Shown here piece by piece: positions 19,559-28,413 of a stretch of DNA of 64,000 nucleotides. The position numbers and the translations under genes are program-made. The stretch lies in assembly GCA_012719175.1 (NCBI GenBank), contig JAAYAX010000015.1, positions 24,551-88,550 of the forward strand, written 5' to 3'. Position 1 is the first letter of the stretch; every line of letters starts with the position of its first letter. The notes below the pieces were generated by a model. That model ran no database searches. It was not told the DNA's origin and saw only the letters and a list, made by a program, of their open reading frames with translations. This stretch comes from Methanomassiliicoccus sp. (GTDB taxonomy: Archaea > Thermoplasmatota > Thermoplasmata > Methanomassiliicoccales > Methanomassiliicoccaceae).

Positions 19559-21364
19559 ATGCTCTACCGCTACCGTCGGCTGATCCGATACCCTCTGCAT
19601 CAATGGCCGCGTCTTGCGGCTATACTGGCCCTATCTGCCCTCATCTCACTGACGGCGGTCCTCCAGCCTTGGCCGCTGAAGATACTGGTGGATCATGCGC
19701 TGGGAGAGGCGAGGATGCCGGACTGGCTGTCCGCCCTCCTGTCCACGCTGGGGATGGAGGGCGGTCCTGTGGACCTGGTCATCATCGCGGCCCTGGCCAG
19801 CCTGGCGGTGTTCGCCCTTAGCAGCTTCCTCACGGTTTCCCTGAACTGGATATGGGCATCCACAGGTCAGAAGGCCGTGTACGATCTGCAGACCGACCTC
19901 TTCGACCGCCTTGAGCACCTGTCGCTGCGATTCCACAGCAGCTCCAGCGTGGGCGACTCCCTGGGCCGCATGAGCGTGGACTCGTACAGTGTGTACTCCA
20001 TGATAGACCTCATAGCCACTCCCTGGCAGCAAGCCCTCACCATCCTGCTGGTGGGAACGGTGGCGTGGAGCATGGACCCTTCCCTGACGATGATAACCTT
20101 CGTGGTGGCCCTGCTCATGGGAATGTTGGCCGTCTTCTTCGGCCCCCGCCTCCGAAGCATCAGCAAGCGGACCCGGCAGGCGGAGAGCCAGCTCACCTCC
20201 TTTGTCCATCAGGCCCTGACCGCGATACCACTGGTCCAGGCTTTCGGGCTGGAGGACCACAACGACAGACAGTTCCGGAACCTGGCCTCCGGAGTGGTGC
20301 ATATCTCCCAGCGGAACGCCCTTATCCGCGGAGGATATGCCTTCGCCATCGGTCTGGTGGTGGCCGTAGGCACCGCCATCGTCCTGTTCGCCGGAGGCCA
20401 GCGTGTTTTGGGGGGATCGCTCACGGTGGGTGGTCTCATTGTCTTCACCTCCTATCTCGCCACCCTGTTCACCGGTTTCCGCTCTCTCATGAGGATCTAC
20501 GGTGAGTTCAAGTCCACCGAGGCTAGCATGGACCGCGTCCTGGACGTGCTGGATTCCACGGACATGGTGAAGGAGGCGCCCGACGCCATCGTCCTCCCCG
20601 AGCGCGAGGGCCGCGTGGGACCGCGCATCACCTTCGAGAATGTGACCTACGGATATGAGGAGGGGAGGCCGGTGCTACATGACATTGACCTGGATGTCCG
20701 GCCGGGGGAGACCATCGCCCTGGTGGGGCCGACGGGAGCGGGGAAGAGTACCTTCGTATCCCTGGTCCCCAGGTTCTTCGATCCCTGGGAGGGCAGGGTG
20801 CTTTTCGACGGCATCGACCTGAGGGAAATCAAGATCGACAACCTCAGGGCCCAGGCATCCATCGTGCTCCAGGAACCTTACCTACTGCCACTGACAATAA
20901 GGGAGAACATCGCCTACGGAAGGCCGTCGGCCAGTGATGAGAATGTGATCGCGGCCGCCAAGGCGGCGGGAGCAGAAGAGTTCATAGTTCAGCTGCCCCA
21001 GGGGTACGACACGGTCATCGGCGAGAGGGGGATAACGCTATCCGGCGGACAGAGGCAGCGCCTCGCCATCGCCAGGGCATTCCTCCGGGACGCGCCGGTG
21101 CTGATACTGGACGAGCCTACGTCCGCTCTCGATGCCAGAACGGAGTCCGATCTCCTATCGGCTCTGGAGCGACTCAAGAAAGGTAGGACCACGTTCATCA
21201 TCGCGCACAGGCTGTCCACGGTGAAGGGGGCGGACCGCATCGTCGTCCTGGAAGAGGGCAGGATAGTGGAGGTAGGGAATCACCAAGAGCTTCTGGTCAA
21301 GGGTGGGCTGTATTCGCGCCTCCATGCATTGCAGTTCCAGGACCCGGAGGGAGGTGCTCTATGA
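19559..21364 (+). CDS. ABC exporter half-transporter (membrane domain fused to ATPase), subunit A
   Basis: 601 residues from the ATG at 19559. Six transmembrane helices (about 15-310) are followed by an ABC ATPase: Walker A GPTGAGKST, Q-loop in LQEPYLLPL, signature LSGGQRQR, Walker B VLILDEPTSALD and H-loop AHRLST. This is the MsbA/LmrA-type exporter layout. The start was chosen because the first residues (MLYRYRRLIRYPL) align in length with the start of the partner gene and lead into helix 1; the open frame extends 69 residues upstream without similarity. The stop overlaps the ATG of the next gene (ATGA), so the two are translationally coupled and probably form a heterodimer exporting lipid, peptide or drug. 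Parts of its ATPase are almost identical in DNA to the partner gene. Confidence 0.9.
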   Translation: MLYRYRRLIRYPLHQWPRLAAILALSALISLTAVLQPWPLKILVDHALGEARMPDWLSALLSTLGMEGGPVDLVIIAALASLAVFALSSFLTVSLNWIWASTGQKAVYDLQTDLFDRLEHLSLRFHSSSSVGDSLGRMSVDSYSVYSMIDLIATPWQQALTILLVGTVAWSMDPSLTMITFVVALLMGMLAVFFGPRLRSISKRTRQAESQLTSFVHQALTAIPLVQAFGLEDHNDRQFRNLASGVVHISQRNALIRGGYAFAIGLVVAVGTAIVLFAGGQRVLGGSLTVGGLIVFTSYLATLFTGFRSLMRIYGEFKSTEASMDRVLDVLDSTDMVKEAPDAIVLPEREGRVGPRITFENVTYGYEEGRPVLHDIDLDVRPGETIALVGPTGAGKSTFVSLVPRFFDPWEGRVLFDGIDLREIKIDNLRAQASIVLQEPYLLPLTIRENIAYGRPSASDENVIAAAKAAGAEEFIVQLPQGYDTVIGERGITLSGGQRQRLAIARAFLRDAPVLILDEPTSALDARTESDLLSALERLKKGRTTFIIAHRLSTVKGADRIVVLEEGRIVEVGNHQELLVKGGLYSRLHALQFQDPEGGAL

Positions 21365-23172
21365 AAGGCTGGTGGCTTCGCCTGCTGTCCCATGTGAACC
21401 TCCGCGACCGCGGCCTCATTGTGATCGTAGCGGCGATTCTCCTCAACGCGATCATGACCATCATCAGGCCCTGGCCCCTGAAGTTGATCATTGACAACAT
21501 CCTGTCCGGCCAGCCTCTCCCTCAGAGCCTCTTCTGGCTTCAGCAGCTTCCCGGAGCCGGCTCCCCCGAGGTCTTCCTGGCATGGATGGCCGGGGCCACG
21601 GTCCTGATCTACATCACCACACAGGTCATCTCCGTCGCTCGCGACTACTCTCAGACCGGGGTCGGCAAGCGCATGATATACGCCCTAGCCGGGGACCTGT
21701 TCGACCACCTGCAGCGCCTCTCCCTCCGCTTCCACACCTCCCAGCGAGCGGGGGACCTGGTGCAGCGGGTGACCTCGGACACCACCTGCGCCCGGGACCT
21801 TGTCCTGAATGTTCTTTTACCGAGCTTCAGCTCCATCATCACCCTGGCCCTCATGTTCGTGGTGATGTTCAGCCTCGATCCATACCTCACGTTCTTCGCC
21901 CTCCTGCTGACCCCGCTCATAGTGGTCATGGTGCGCAGGACCTCCACCCCCATGAGGGAGCGCACCTACAAGCAGAGGAAACTGGAGGGAGAGATGACAG
22001 CCCTGGCGGAGCAGACGTTGACCGCGATGCCCGTGGTGCAGGCGTACGGCCGGGAGGAGATGGAGCGTCAGCGGTTCCGGGAACTGGCCTCGACCACCTA
22101 CAGGGCGTACCTCGACGCCATGATAACGAGGGTAAAGTTCAACCTGGGGTTGAGCACGATTACTGCGGTGGGGACGGCCATCATCATGGTGTTGGGAGGC
22201 CTCCACGTCATCGAGGGGAGCTTGACCGTGGGAGGCCTGCTGGTCTTCCTGTCCTACCTTGAAGCGCTGTATGCGCCCCTGGAGACCCTGGCGAACGTCT
22301 CCGTATCCTTCGCCACCGCCGGAGCGGGCGCCAAGAGGGTGCTGGAGATCATGGACGTGGAGCAGGAGGTCAAGGATGCCCCCGACGCCGCTTCCCTTCC
22401 GCCCGCCAGCGGACGGGGGGCCCGCATCACCCTGGAAGGCGTAACCTTCGGCTACCAGGAAGGTAGGCCGGTGCTACATGACATCGACCTGGATGTCCGG
22501 CCGGGGGAGACCATCGCCCTGGTGGGGCCGACGGGAGCGGGAAAGAGCACCCTGGTAGGCCTCATATCCCGCTTCTTCGACCCCTGGAGGGGGAGGGTCA
22601 TGTTCGACGGCACGGACCTCCGGAAAGTAAAGGTATCCAGCTTGCGGTCGAACATATCCAGCGTGCTGCAGGACCCTTATCTGCTGCCGCTGACGGTGGC
22701 GGAGAACATCTCCTTCGGACGTCCGGAAGCGCAGAGGGAAGAGGTGCTGGAGGCGGCCGTGGCCGCAGGGGCGGACGAGTTCATCTGTAAGTTGCCCCAG
22801 GGGTACGACACGGTCATCGGCGAGAGAGGAATAACGCTGTCCGGCGGACAGAGGCAGCGCCTCGCCATCGCCAGGGCGTTCCTCCGGGACGCGCCGGTGC
22901 TGATACTGGACGAGCCTACGTCCGCTCTCGATGCCAGGACAGAAGCGGACCTGCTGGCCACTCTGGAACGTCTTAAGAAAGGCAGGACCACGTTCATCAT
23001 CGCACACCGCTTGTCCACCATACGCGACGCCGACCGCATAGTGGTGTTGAAGGACGGCAAGGTCGTAGAGGTGGGCTCACACCATGAGCTGATGATGCGT
23101 GGCGGAACATACAGCACGTTCTATGGCCTGCAGTCTGGGACCTTCACGGAGACGGGGCGCAACGACCAATGA
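21361..23172 (+). CDS. ABC exporter half-transporter, subunit B
   Basis: 603 residues. Six transmembrane helices (about 18-310), then an ABC ATPase with Walker A GPTGAGKST, signature LSGGQRQR, Walker B VLILDEPTSALD and AHRLST. Both catalytic sites of the predicted heterodimer look complete, as the Glu after Walker B is present in both subunits. The ATG lies inside the stop of subunit A. The DNA of the Walker A region and of the signature-to-D-loop region is almost the same as in subunit A, while the membrane domains differ much more. This fits gene conversion keeping the ATPases alike. The substrate cannot be told from sequence; no regulator is adjacent. Confidence 0.9.
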   Translation: MKGWWLRLLSHVNLRDRGLIVIVAAILLNAIMTIIRPWPLKLIIDNILSGQPLPQSLFWLQQLPGAGSPEVFLAWMAGATVLIYITTQVISVARDYSQTGVGKRMIYALAGDLFDHLQRLSLRFHTSQRAGDLVQRVTSDTTCARDLVLNVLLPSFSSIITLALMFVVMFSLDPYLTFFALLLTPLIVVMVRRTSTPMRERTYKQRKLEGEMTALAEQTLTAMPVVQAYGREEMERQRFRELASTTYRAYLDAMITRVKFNLGLSTITAVGTAIIMVLGGLHVIEGSLTVGGLLVFLSYLEALYAPLETLANVSVSFATAGAGAKRVLEIMDVEQEVKDAPDAASLPPASGRGARITLEGVTFGYQEGRPVLHDIDLDVRPGETIALVGPTGAGKSTLVGLISRFFDPWRGRVMFDGTDLRKVKVSSLRSNISSVLQDPYLLPLTVAENISFGRPEAQREEVLEAAVAAGADEFICKLPQGYDTVIGERGITLSGGQRQRLAIARAFLRDAPVLILDEPTSALDARTEADLLATLERLKKGRTTFIIAHRLSTIRDADRIVVLKDGKVVEVGSHHELMMRGGTYSTFYGLQSGTFTETGRNDQ

Positions 23173-23416
23173 CGTCAGCGACCTGACCGTGAAGCTGTTC
23201 CCTGGCCTGCGCTTCTACATCTCCTCTTCCAGCGTGCAACGGACGCTCACATATCACATAAAACAAGTCTTTGGATGGACGGCGCCCGTGCCCATGCACG
23301 AAGAGGGTTGCCACTTGTGGATTCCAGAGCTATCAGCAATGGTTCGTGACGTGCCGGGACCTTCCACTATGGTTTTTTGTAATCGAGATTATCCTCTCAT
23401 GCGTGGAGGAAAGGGA

Positions 23417-23932
23417 ATGACCGTCTTAGTCACATATATGTCCCAGACAGGGAACACCAGGAAGGTGGCCGAGGCCATCTATGAGGCGATTGTAGGGGAG
23501 AAAGAGATCAAGCCCATGGACCAGGTGCAGGGCCTGGACGGGTACGAGCTCACGTTCGTAGGATTCCCGATACACCAGTTCGGAATCGCGAAGCCTGCCA
23601 AGGAGTTCCTGGAGAGCAAGGCCAGGGGGAAGAAGGTAGCGCTGTTCTACACTCATGCGTCGTGGTCCGACCCCTCGTTGCCGCCACAAGTGATGGAGCT
23701 GATAAAGAAGTTCCGGCAGAGCGTGACCGACGCCGCAGCCGGTTCGACGGTTCTTGGTACCTTCGACTGCCGCGGCGAGCTCGGCGAGGCAGTGGCCCAG
23801 GGATGCTTGAAATCCCCAGATCCCCTCGTACAGACATTTGGAAAGATGCGCCCTATGACCCTGGGCCATCCTGATGCGGAGGAGATATCCGCGGCCAAGG
23901 CCTTTGCCAGGGACATGATGGCCAAGAAGTGA
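23417..23932 (+). CDS. Flavodoxin family protein
   Basis: 171 residues. The N-terminal TYMSQTGNTRKVAEAI segment is the FMN phosphate-binding loop of flavodoxins (S/T-x-T-G-N-T). The strand-loop patterns GYELTFVGFPI and KKVALFYTHASW fit the isoalloxazine-binding loops. Length is normal for a short-chain flavodoxin. It would carry one or two electrons between redox enzymes in the cytoplasm. The ATG at 23417 was chosen because GGAGGAAAGGG immediately precedes it and the protein then starts at the first beta strand; the open frame reaches back to 23099 but overlaps the ABC gene. A strong hairpin follows 15 bases after the stop. Confidence 0.85.
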   Translation: MTVLVTYMSQTGNTRKVAEAIYEAIVGEKEIKPMDQVQGLDGYELTFVGFPIHQFGIAKPAKEFLESKARGKKVALFYTHASWSDPSLPPQVMELIKKFRQSVTDAAAGSTVLGTFDCRGELGEAVAQGCLKSPDPLVQTFGKMRPMTLGHPDAEEISAAKAFARDMMAKK

Positions 23933-23947
23933 ACGCTTAGAAAGAGA

Positions 23948-23979
23948 GGGGTCAGACATACTGACCCCAAAATATTTTT
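23948..23979 (+). terminator. Hairpin terminator after flavodoxin gene
   Basis: GGGGTCAG and CTGACCCC form a perfect 8-bp stem with a 5-base loop (ACATA), followed by an A/T-rich tract with a run of five T. It starts 15 bases after the flavodoxin stop and fits a transcription terminator. Confidence 0.65.
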
Positions 23980-24000
23980 AAGGCCCACCCTCGGCAATGA

Positions 24001-24168
24001 TCATAGGGAGAGCGAGATCATCCCCGAAACGCTCGCCTCCAGGCCGGCCAGCGCCCATCCCTCCTCGATCTCCTCCGCGCCTTACACATACAGCGGCTTG
24101 GTGCTCGATCCTCCCGCTCGGACCAGTCTGCGAACGACCTCAGCTACTGACAGCTCTGCCATGACCAT
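24001..24168 (-). pseudogene. Possible small protein gene broken by one stop codon
   Basis: A good ribosome site (GGAGGAGAGG) precedes an ATG at 24168 on the minus strand. The frame reads 28 residues (including AEVVRRLVRAGG and STKPLYV), meets TAA, and then continues protein-like (GAEEIEEGWALAGLEASVSG) to a TGA at 24001-24003. The protein-like composition on both sides of the TAA suggests a small gene with a nonsense mutation. It may equally be a real 28-residue peptide or chance. No family recognised. Confidence 0.3.
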
Positions 24169-24313
24169 CCTCTCCTCCCATGTTAGCGGGGTCCGTAATG
24201 CTAGATTTTTCCTCCCCCTCGCATATGGGTCCCACGACCCTGGTGACCCAGCGCCGGTCCGCGCGAAATCATATATGAGATGCCGGTCCCATATCTCCAC
24301 GGAGGTTGACAGG

Positions 24314-24811
24314 ATGAGCAGGTACATCGATCCCACGGCAGTTCTGATAGGCAACTATGAGCTGGGTGAAGGGGTGAGCATCTGGCCGTATGCGGTCATA
24401 AGGGCGGACCATGACCGTGTGGTGGTAGGGGAGGGAAGCAACATTCAGGAGCACGCCGTGCTCCACGTGGAGACGGGGTTCCCCACGATCATCGGCAAGA
24501 ACGTCACCGTGGGCCACGGGGCCATCATAAACGGCGCTACCATCGGGGACAGCTGCATCATCGGCATGAACTCCACCATCGTGGAGGGAGCGGTCGTGGG
24601 GGACGACTGCATCATCGGGGCCAACGCCGTGGTCACCGGCACCATGAGGGTGCCCCCGCGCTCCCTGGTGGTGGGCATCCCCGGCCGCGTGGTCAGGTCC
24701 GACGATCCCACACTGCATGAGCGGGCGGAACACAACGCCAAGGCGTACCACGCGCTGAGGGACGAGCATCTCGAGGGACGGTACCGCCGTTACAATGGCT
24801 CCGGGCTGTGA
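24314..24811 (+). CDS. Gamma-carbonic-anhydrase-like left-handed beta-helix protein, third metal ligand missing
   Basis: 165 residues of hexapeptide repeats, forming a left-handed beta helix that trimerises. Residues matching the gamma-carbonic anhydrase active site are Arg30, Asp32, Gln45, His51 and His68, but the position of the third zinc/iron ligand His is Asn73 (GHGAIIN where family members have GHGAIVH or similar). The enzyme may therefore bind metal weakly, or serve as a binding or structural protein as some family members do. The start at 24314 follows GGAGG with a spacing of 8 bases, and an AT-rich TATATG lies upstream near 24270. The open frame extends further upstream but without similarity. 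It ends in TGA. Confidence 0.85.
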   Translation: MSRYIDPTAVLIGNYELGEGVSIWPYAVIRADHDRVVVGEGSNIQEHAVLHVETGFPTIIGKNVTVGHGAIINGATIGDSCIIGMNSTIVEGAVVGDDCIIGANAVVTGTMRVPPRSLVVGIPGRVVRSDDPTLHERAEHNAKAYHALRDEHLEGRYRRYNGSGL

Positions 24812-24952
24812 TGACGCGATACGAGACGCTGCATGCGAAACCGCCCTCGAAGCACGGAAGTTTACCTTCCCGACCGCAAGCTGGTGCTGCCTAAATGTTA
24901 TCATCGCTAATGACGTTGATAGACGCAGGACTCCCTTGGAGGGACTGCATCG

Positions 24953-26731
24953 ATGATGGGAGGTAGGACCATAACGAAGCCGTGGTTATCGTTGGTACTG
25001 GCAGTTATGATGGTCGCGTCGGCAGGAGGCCTGCTCCTCGGCAGCGCGGACACCGCGGACGCGTCCCTCTCAGTGACACCAGTGGTGCAGAGCCTCTCCG
25101 ACGGGGCCTCCTGGTGGTACACGTCCATGGCCATTGATCCCCAGGACCATGTGCATGTCTGCTACAGCGATGGGGAGGACCTTCACTACGCCAACGATGC
25201 CGGCGGAACGCTCTCCTCACTGACGCTAGAGGGCGCGCACGGGGCGGGTGTGGACTGCTCTCTCGCCGTTGACGGACAGGGAAGAGCGCACATCAGCTAC
25301 ACCGACAACACCGACGTCGACCTGCGCTACGCCACTAACGCAGGTGGCTCATGGTCCTACGAGATCGTGGACAGTTCCGGTGAGGTGGGCAGGGACTCGC
25401 GTATCGTGGTGGACGATCAGGGCGTGGCTCACATCGGCTACATCGGCTCGGGGCTGAGGTATGCGGAGCGATCGGGAGGCGAGTGGAACGTGGTGACGCT
25501 CGATCCCGACGGCGAGGACATACACGCCATGGTCCTCGACTCCCGCGGCCGAGCGTACATCCTGTACTCGGACGGGTCCAGCCACCGTTATGCTGCCATG
25601 ACCGACAGCGGATGGAGCCTGGAGACGGTGGTGGACCGGTCCCTAATACCGGGTGGCTCCATGGTATTGGACGCGCAGGACCGTGTCCACTTCACCCTGG
25701 TGAACGCCAACTACGATCTGCTATACGCTAACGAGAGCACGGGGTTCTGGAACGCGCAGAGGGTGGCCACATCGGTCAAGGCTGACAGCCCCCGCATCGC
25801 CGGCGATGACGATGGCAGAGCGCACATCATTTACACGGATGGGCAACGCTCCTCACTGATGTACGCGACGAACCTAGGCGGCTCGTGGAGCAGCCACGTT
25901 ATTGAACCACAGGACGAGGGACGGTCGGTATACTCGGGAGCCGTCGTGGTGGACTCCCAGGGCGCAGCTCACGCCCTCTACCTGATGGGGTCACCGTCGA
26001 CCAACGATCTCGTGGTCAGGTACGCCTCCTTCACGCCCGATGTCCACACCGTTCCGTCCGCTCCCCAGGAGCTTACGGCCGTTCCTGGTAATAACCAGGC
26101 GGAGGTGAGCTGGTCCGCACCCCTGTCCGATGGGGGGTCGCCCATCACCGGCTACCTATTGTACTGGCGAGAGGGGGCGGAGGGTGTTGATTCCTCGGTG
26201 TTCGTCAACGTAACGAGCTACCTGCGCACCGGCCTGCTCACTGGGAGGGAGTACTACTGCAAGGTCGCCGCCATCAACGACGAGGGCGTGGGTCCGAACA
26301 CTAGCGCCATCTTGATCACGGTCGCCGGTGGAACACCGTACCCCTCAGCACCTCGCGGCCTTTCCGCAGCGTACTCCGACGGCACAGTGGTGCTGACATG
26401 GTCAGCGCCGACCTACGGAGAGAACATCACAGGTTACAGAGTTTACCGCGGGACCACCTCCTCCATGGAGCATCTCGCAACGGTCAACGGCACTACCGCT
26501 GAGGACAGGGACCTCCAGGCAGGGATGACCTACTACTACAATGTGAACGCCGAGAACGAGAGCGGTGCGGGCGAGGTCAGCGAGACGGTGAGCGTGACGG
26601 TCCCGTCCTCGACATTAGATGACATCATCGCTTTCCTGGGGTCCACCGGCGGAGCGGTCTTGATAGCGGGCCTTGCGGTAGCGTCCATCGGTACCGCATG
26701 GTATGTCCTGGGGCGCCGCAGAGCGAGATGA
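24953..26731 (+). CDS. Secreted surface protein: beta-propeller-like repeats, two FN3 domains, C-terminal TM
   Basis: 592 residues. A signal peptide (about 1-36) leads into six or seven repeats of about 45 residues (40-360), each with a D-x-x-G-x-A/V-H-I/V-x-Y core followed by L-x-Y-A and a G-W/SW segment, as expected for propeller blades. Two fibronectin type III domains follow (about 362-455 and 460-555), then one transmembrane helix near 565-588 with a basic tail. It is probably displayed on the cell surface; a ligand or enzyme role cannot be read. The start ATG (the first of two consecutive) follows GGAGGG by 9 bases. It ends in TGA. Confidence 0.82.
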   Translation: MMGGRTITKPWLSLVLAVMMVASAGGLLLGSADTADASLSVTPVVQSLSDGASWWYTSMAIDPQDHVHVCYSDGEDLHYANDAGGTLSSLTLEGAHGAGVDCSLAVDGQGRAHISYTDNTDVDLRYATNAGGSWSYEIVDSSGEVGRDSRIVVDDQGVAHIGYIGSGLRYAERSGGEWNVVTLDPDGEDIHAMVLDSRGRAYILYSDGSSHRYAAMTDSGWSLETVVDRSLIPGGSMVLDAQDRVHFTLVNANYDLLYANESTGFWNAQRVATSVKADSPRIAGDDDGRAHIIYTDGQRSSLMYATNLGGSWSSHVIEPQDEGRSVYSGAVVVDSQGAAHALYLMGSPSTNDLVVRYASFTPDVHTVPSAPQELTAVPGNNQAEVSWSAPLSDGGSPITGYLLYWREGAEGVDSSVFVNVTSYLRTGLLTGREYYCKVAAINDEGVGPNTSAILITVAGGTPYPSAPRGLSAAYSDGTVVLTWSAPTYGENITGYRVYRGTTSSMEHLATVNGTTAEDRDLQAGMTYYYNVNAENESGAGEVSETVSVTVPSSTLDDIIAFLGSTGGAVLIAGLAVASIGTAWYVLGRRRAR

Positions 26732-26869
26732 ACATCGCCTCCTTCTCCATTTTAGCCCGGCATGTAGATCAAGCCCCCGGAATGTGACCGGCATTATTAC
26801 TTGCCAAGAACTGATCAGGAGGGGATGCCAAGGGGGGTTCGGACAACCGGCAGCATCACCCTCCTCGGG

Positions 26870-27682
26870 TCAATCGGACCGTCCTTCGGCGAGCGACACG
26901 ATCAGCCTCTCCAGCAGCTCCTGCACCTCTTGGAAATCGAATAGCACGAACTCTGCAGCCGTCTGACGCTGGACCTCGGTGACCAGGATGGTCACGCCCT
27001 TCTCGCCTATGGTCCTGAACGCGTGCTCATCGGTGACGTCATCACCGATGTACATGGGAACGGCGCCCTTCCTGATGCCTATCATGTCGATGACCAGGTT
27101 CACCGCCCTTCCCTTGTGCCAGTCCATGTTGGGCCGGAGCTCAAAGGCCCTCTTCTCCATGATGCTCTCCAGCTCCGGGAACTTCCTGGCGATGTCCTCG
27201 AAGACGGTCTTCAGCCGGGGATAGTCATGGGGGTCCACCAGCCGGTGGTGAACCGCCACTGCGAACCGCTTGCGCTCCACCAGAGCGCCGCGGATGTCTC
27301 CGATCCGGTACCGCAGCGCCATCTCCGCCTGGTCCAGCAGAGGCTTGAACCGCTCACCCCGGTCCTCCACGTAGTGCCCCCAGGGCCCCAGCACCTCGTA
27401 GCCGCCGCTCCCCACGTATATTAGGTGGTCCAGGCCCACCTTGCTCCTGACATCCGTAAGGCTGCGGCTGCTCATCAGCGCCACCGGGCAATAGTTGGCG
27501 AGGCGGTGGAGGGTTCCACGCATGCTGTCCGAGAGAACGGCCTTGGAAGGCACCTCCACTATGGGCGTTAGCGTTCCATCATAATCCAGGAACACGATGG
27601 GGCTGCCGCCCATGAGCCTCTCTAGGATGTCGTCCCACCAGTCGAGGGCCGACCTATCCATCCCATCGATCATCAGCTCCAT
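26870..27682 (-). CDS. otsB: Trehalose-6-phosphate phosphatase (HAD superfamily)
   Basis: 270 residues from the ATG at 27682. The HAD nucleophile motif is FLDYDGTLTP (Asp33 nucleophile, Asp35 acid/base), motif II is MSSRS, the conserved Lys lies in HKGRAV and the metal-binding motif is GDDVTDE. These, with the cap-domain strings ERKRFAVAVHHR and ELRPNMDWHKG, are typical of OtsB. It removes phosphate from trehalose 6-phosphate to give trehalose, an osmolyte and stress protectant. The synthase (OtsA) is not in this window. A GTG at 27727 would add 15 residues, but AAGGAG lies between that GTG and the ATG at 27682. The gene converges on the propeller/FN3 gene. Confidence 0.88.
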   Translation of the reverse strand: MELMIDGMDRSALDWWDDILERLMGGSPIVFLDYDGTLTPIVEVPSKAVLSDSMRGTLHRLANYCPVALMSSRSLTDVRSKVGLDHLIYVGSGGYEVLGPWGHYVEDRGERFKPLLDQAEMALRYRIGDIRGALVERKRFAVAVHHRLVDPHDYPRLKTVFEDIARKFPELESIMEKRAFELRPNMDWHKGRAVNLVIDMIGIRKGAVPMYIGDDVTDEHAFRTIGEKGVTILVTEVQRQTAAEFVLFDFQEVQELLERLIVSLAEGRSD

Positions 27683-27923
27683 GGTCAAAACGTCAACTCC
27701 TTCTCTCTTCTTTGGCTCTCCCGACACTTAAATACTTTGCTCACAATCATTTTTATAATAATGAAGGGCACAGTTTGAGCGAGGTCGGATCGGGGGCTGG
27801 GCGTGGCAGATACCGTAGCTGACCGTTCGATTTCGTAACTGCGTCCTTCACGATCAACGCCTCCGAAATTTGGGTCGAACCATCGCACAATGCTAACTTT
27901 CACGATATCAAAAGTAAAAAGCC

Positions 27924-27934
27924 AAATTTTATAT
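27924..27934 (+). promoter_or_regulatory. TATA box before the candidate structured RNA
   Basis: AAATTTTATATA is a near-ideal archaeal TATA box. Transcription would begin about 25 bases later, near 27957-27962, immediately before the first arm of the predicted RNA fold. No coding frame follows within 450 bases. Confidence 0.5.
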
Positions 27935-27957
27935 ACTGGCCGTTACAAGATGAATAT

Positions 27958-28140
27958 TGCTTTACGGGACCGCGGAGACTCGACGCCCTATGGGTGACGA
28001 TCTACAAGTAGTCTCCATAAGTGGAACTAATCCATTGGCGTTCAAGAGAAGGCGTGGGACCGGTGTAGCTAACTGGTAAAACGATTCCCTCGACTCAATA
28101 AGTCAAGAATGCCAAAGGGGCGTGACGCGGCCGTAAAGCA
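27958..28140 (+). ncRNA. Candidate structured non-coding RNA, family unknown
   Basis: A region without a coding frame that can fold into a closed multibranch structure. Closing helix: ACGG (27964-27967) with CCGT (28131-28134), and after a 2-base bulge CCGCG (27970-27974) with CGCGG (28126-28130). Inside: GAGACT (27975-27980) with AGTCTC (28010-28015) capped by a GCCC/GGGT hairpin; ACCGG (28059-28063) with CTGGT (28073-28077); CCCT (28087-28090) with AGGG (28116-28119) enclosing GACT/AGTC (28092-28104). A TATA box lies 25-30 bases before the 5' side. It does not match tRNA, 5S, SRP or RNase P landmarks I know. It could be a free small RNA or a leader element for the membrane protein gene at 28414. 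Confidence 0.45.
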
Positions 28141-28413
28141 CCCATCTGTTCTGTCATGTACCTATCCTATTATTGGTCCATATCACCCCTGGAAATATGT
28201 TCAACTATGAATGGACCATTAGAAAAAGGTTCGAGAAAATGGTCCAAAGATAAAGCGGGCTCCAGTATTTCGTGGAATAGTTCCTTAACGGACAAGCAGG
28301 AAAACGAATGATGTGTTAATATTCGTAAACCCGTGTACAATAATTATTTGAGCGCAGGGTTAGAACAAACATCATACAGAATCTGATATAGAATTCTCAT
28401 GAGGAGGTGTATG
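28141..28413 (+). other. AT-rich non-coding stretch
   Basis: About 270 bases with no coding frame. A TATA-like AATAATTATTTG near 28339-28350 may serve the membrane protein gene that follows. Nothing else seen. Confidence 0.4.

Noticed and set aside
21582..22262. 226-residue plus-strand frame inside ABC subunit B
   Set aside because: Out-of-frame shadow of the transporter.
28057..28134. tRNA-like gene in the candidate RNA (a GTAGCTAACTGGTAAA stretch resembles a D arm)
   Set aside because: No acceptor stem of 7 bp, no TTC-type loop and no proper anticodon arm; it does not match tRNA-Pyl either.
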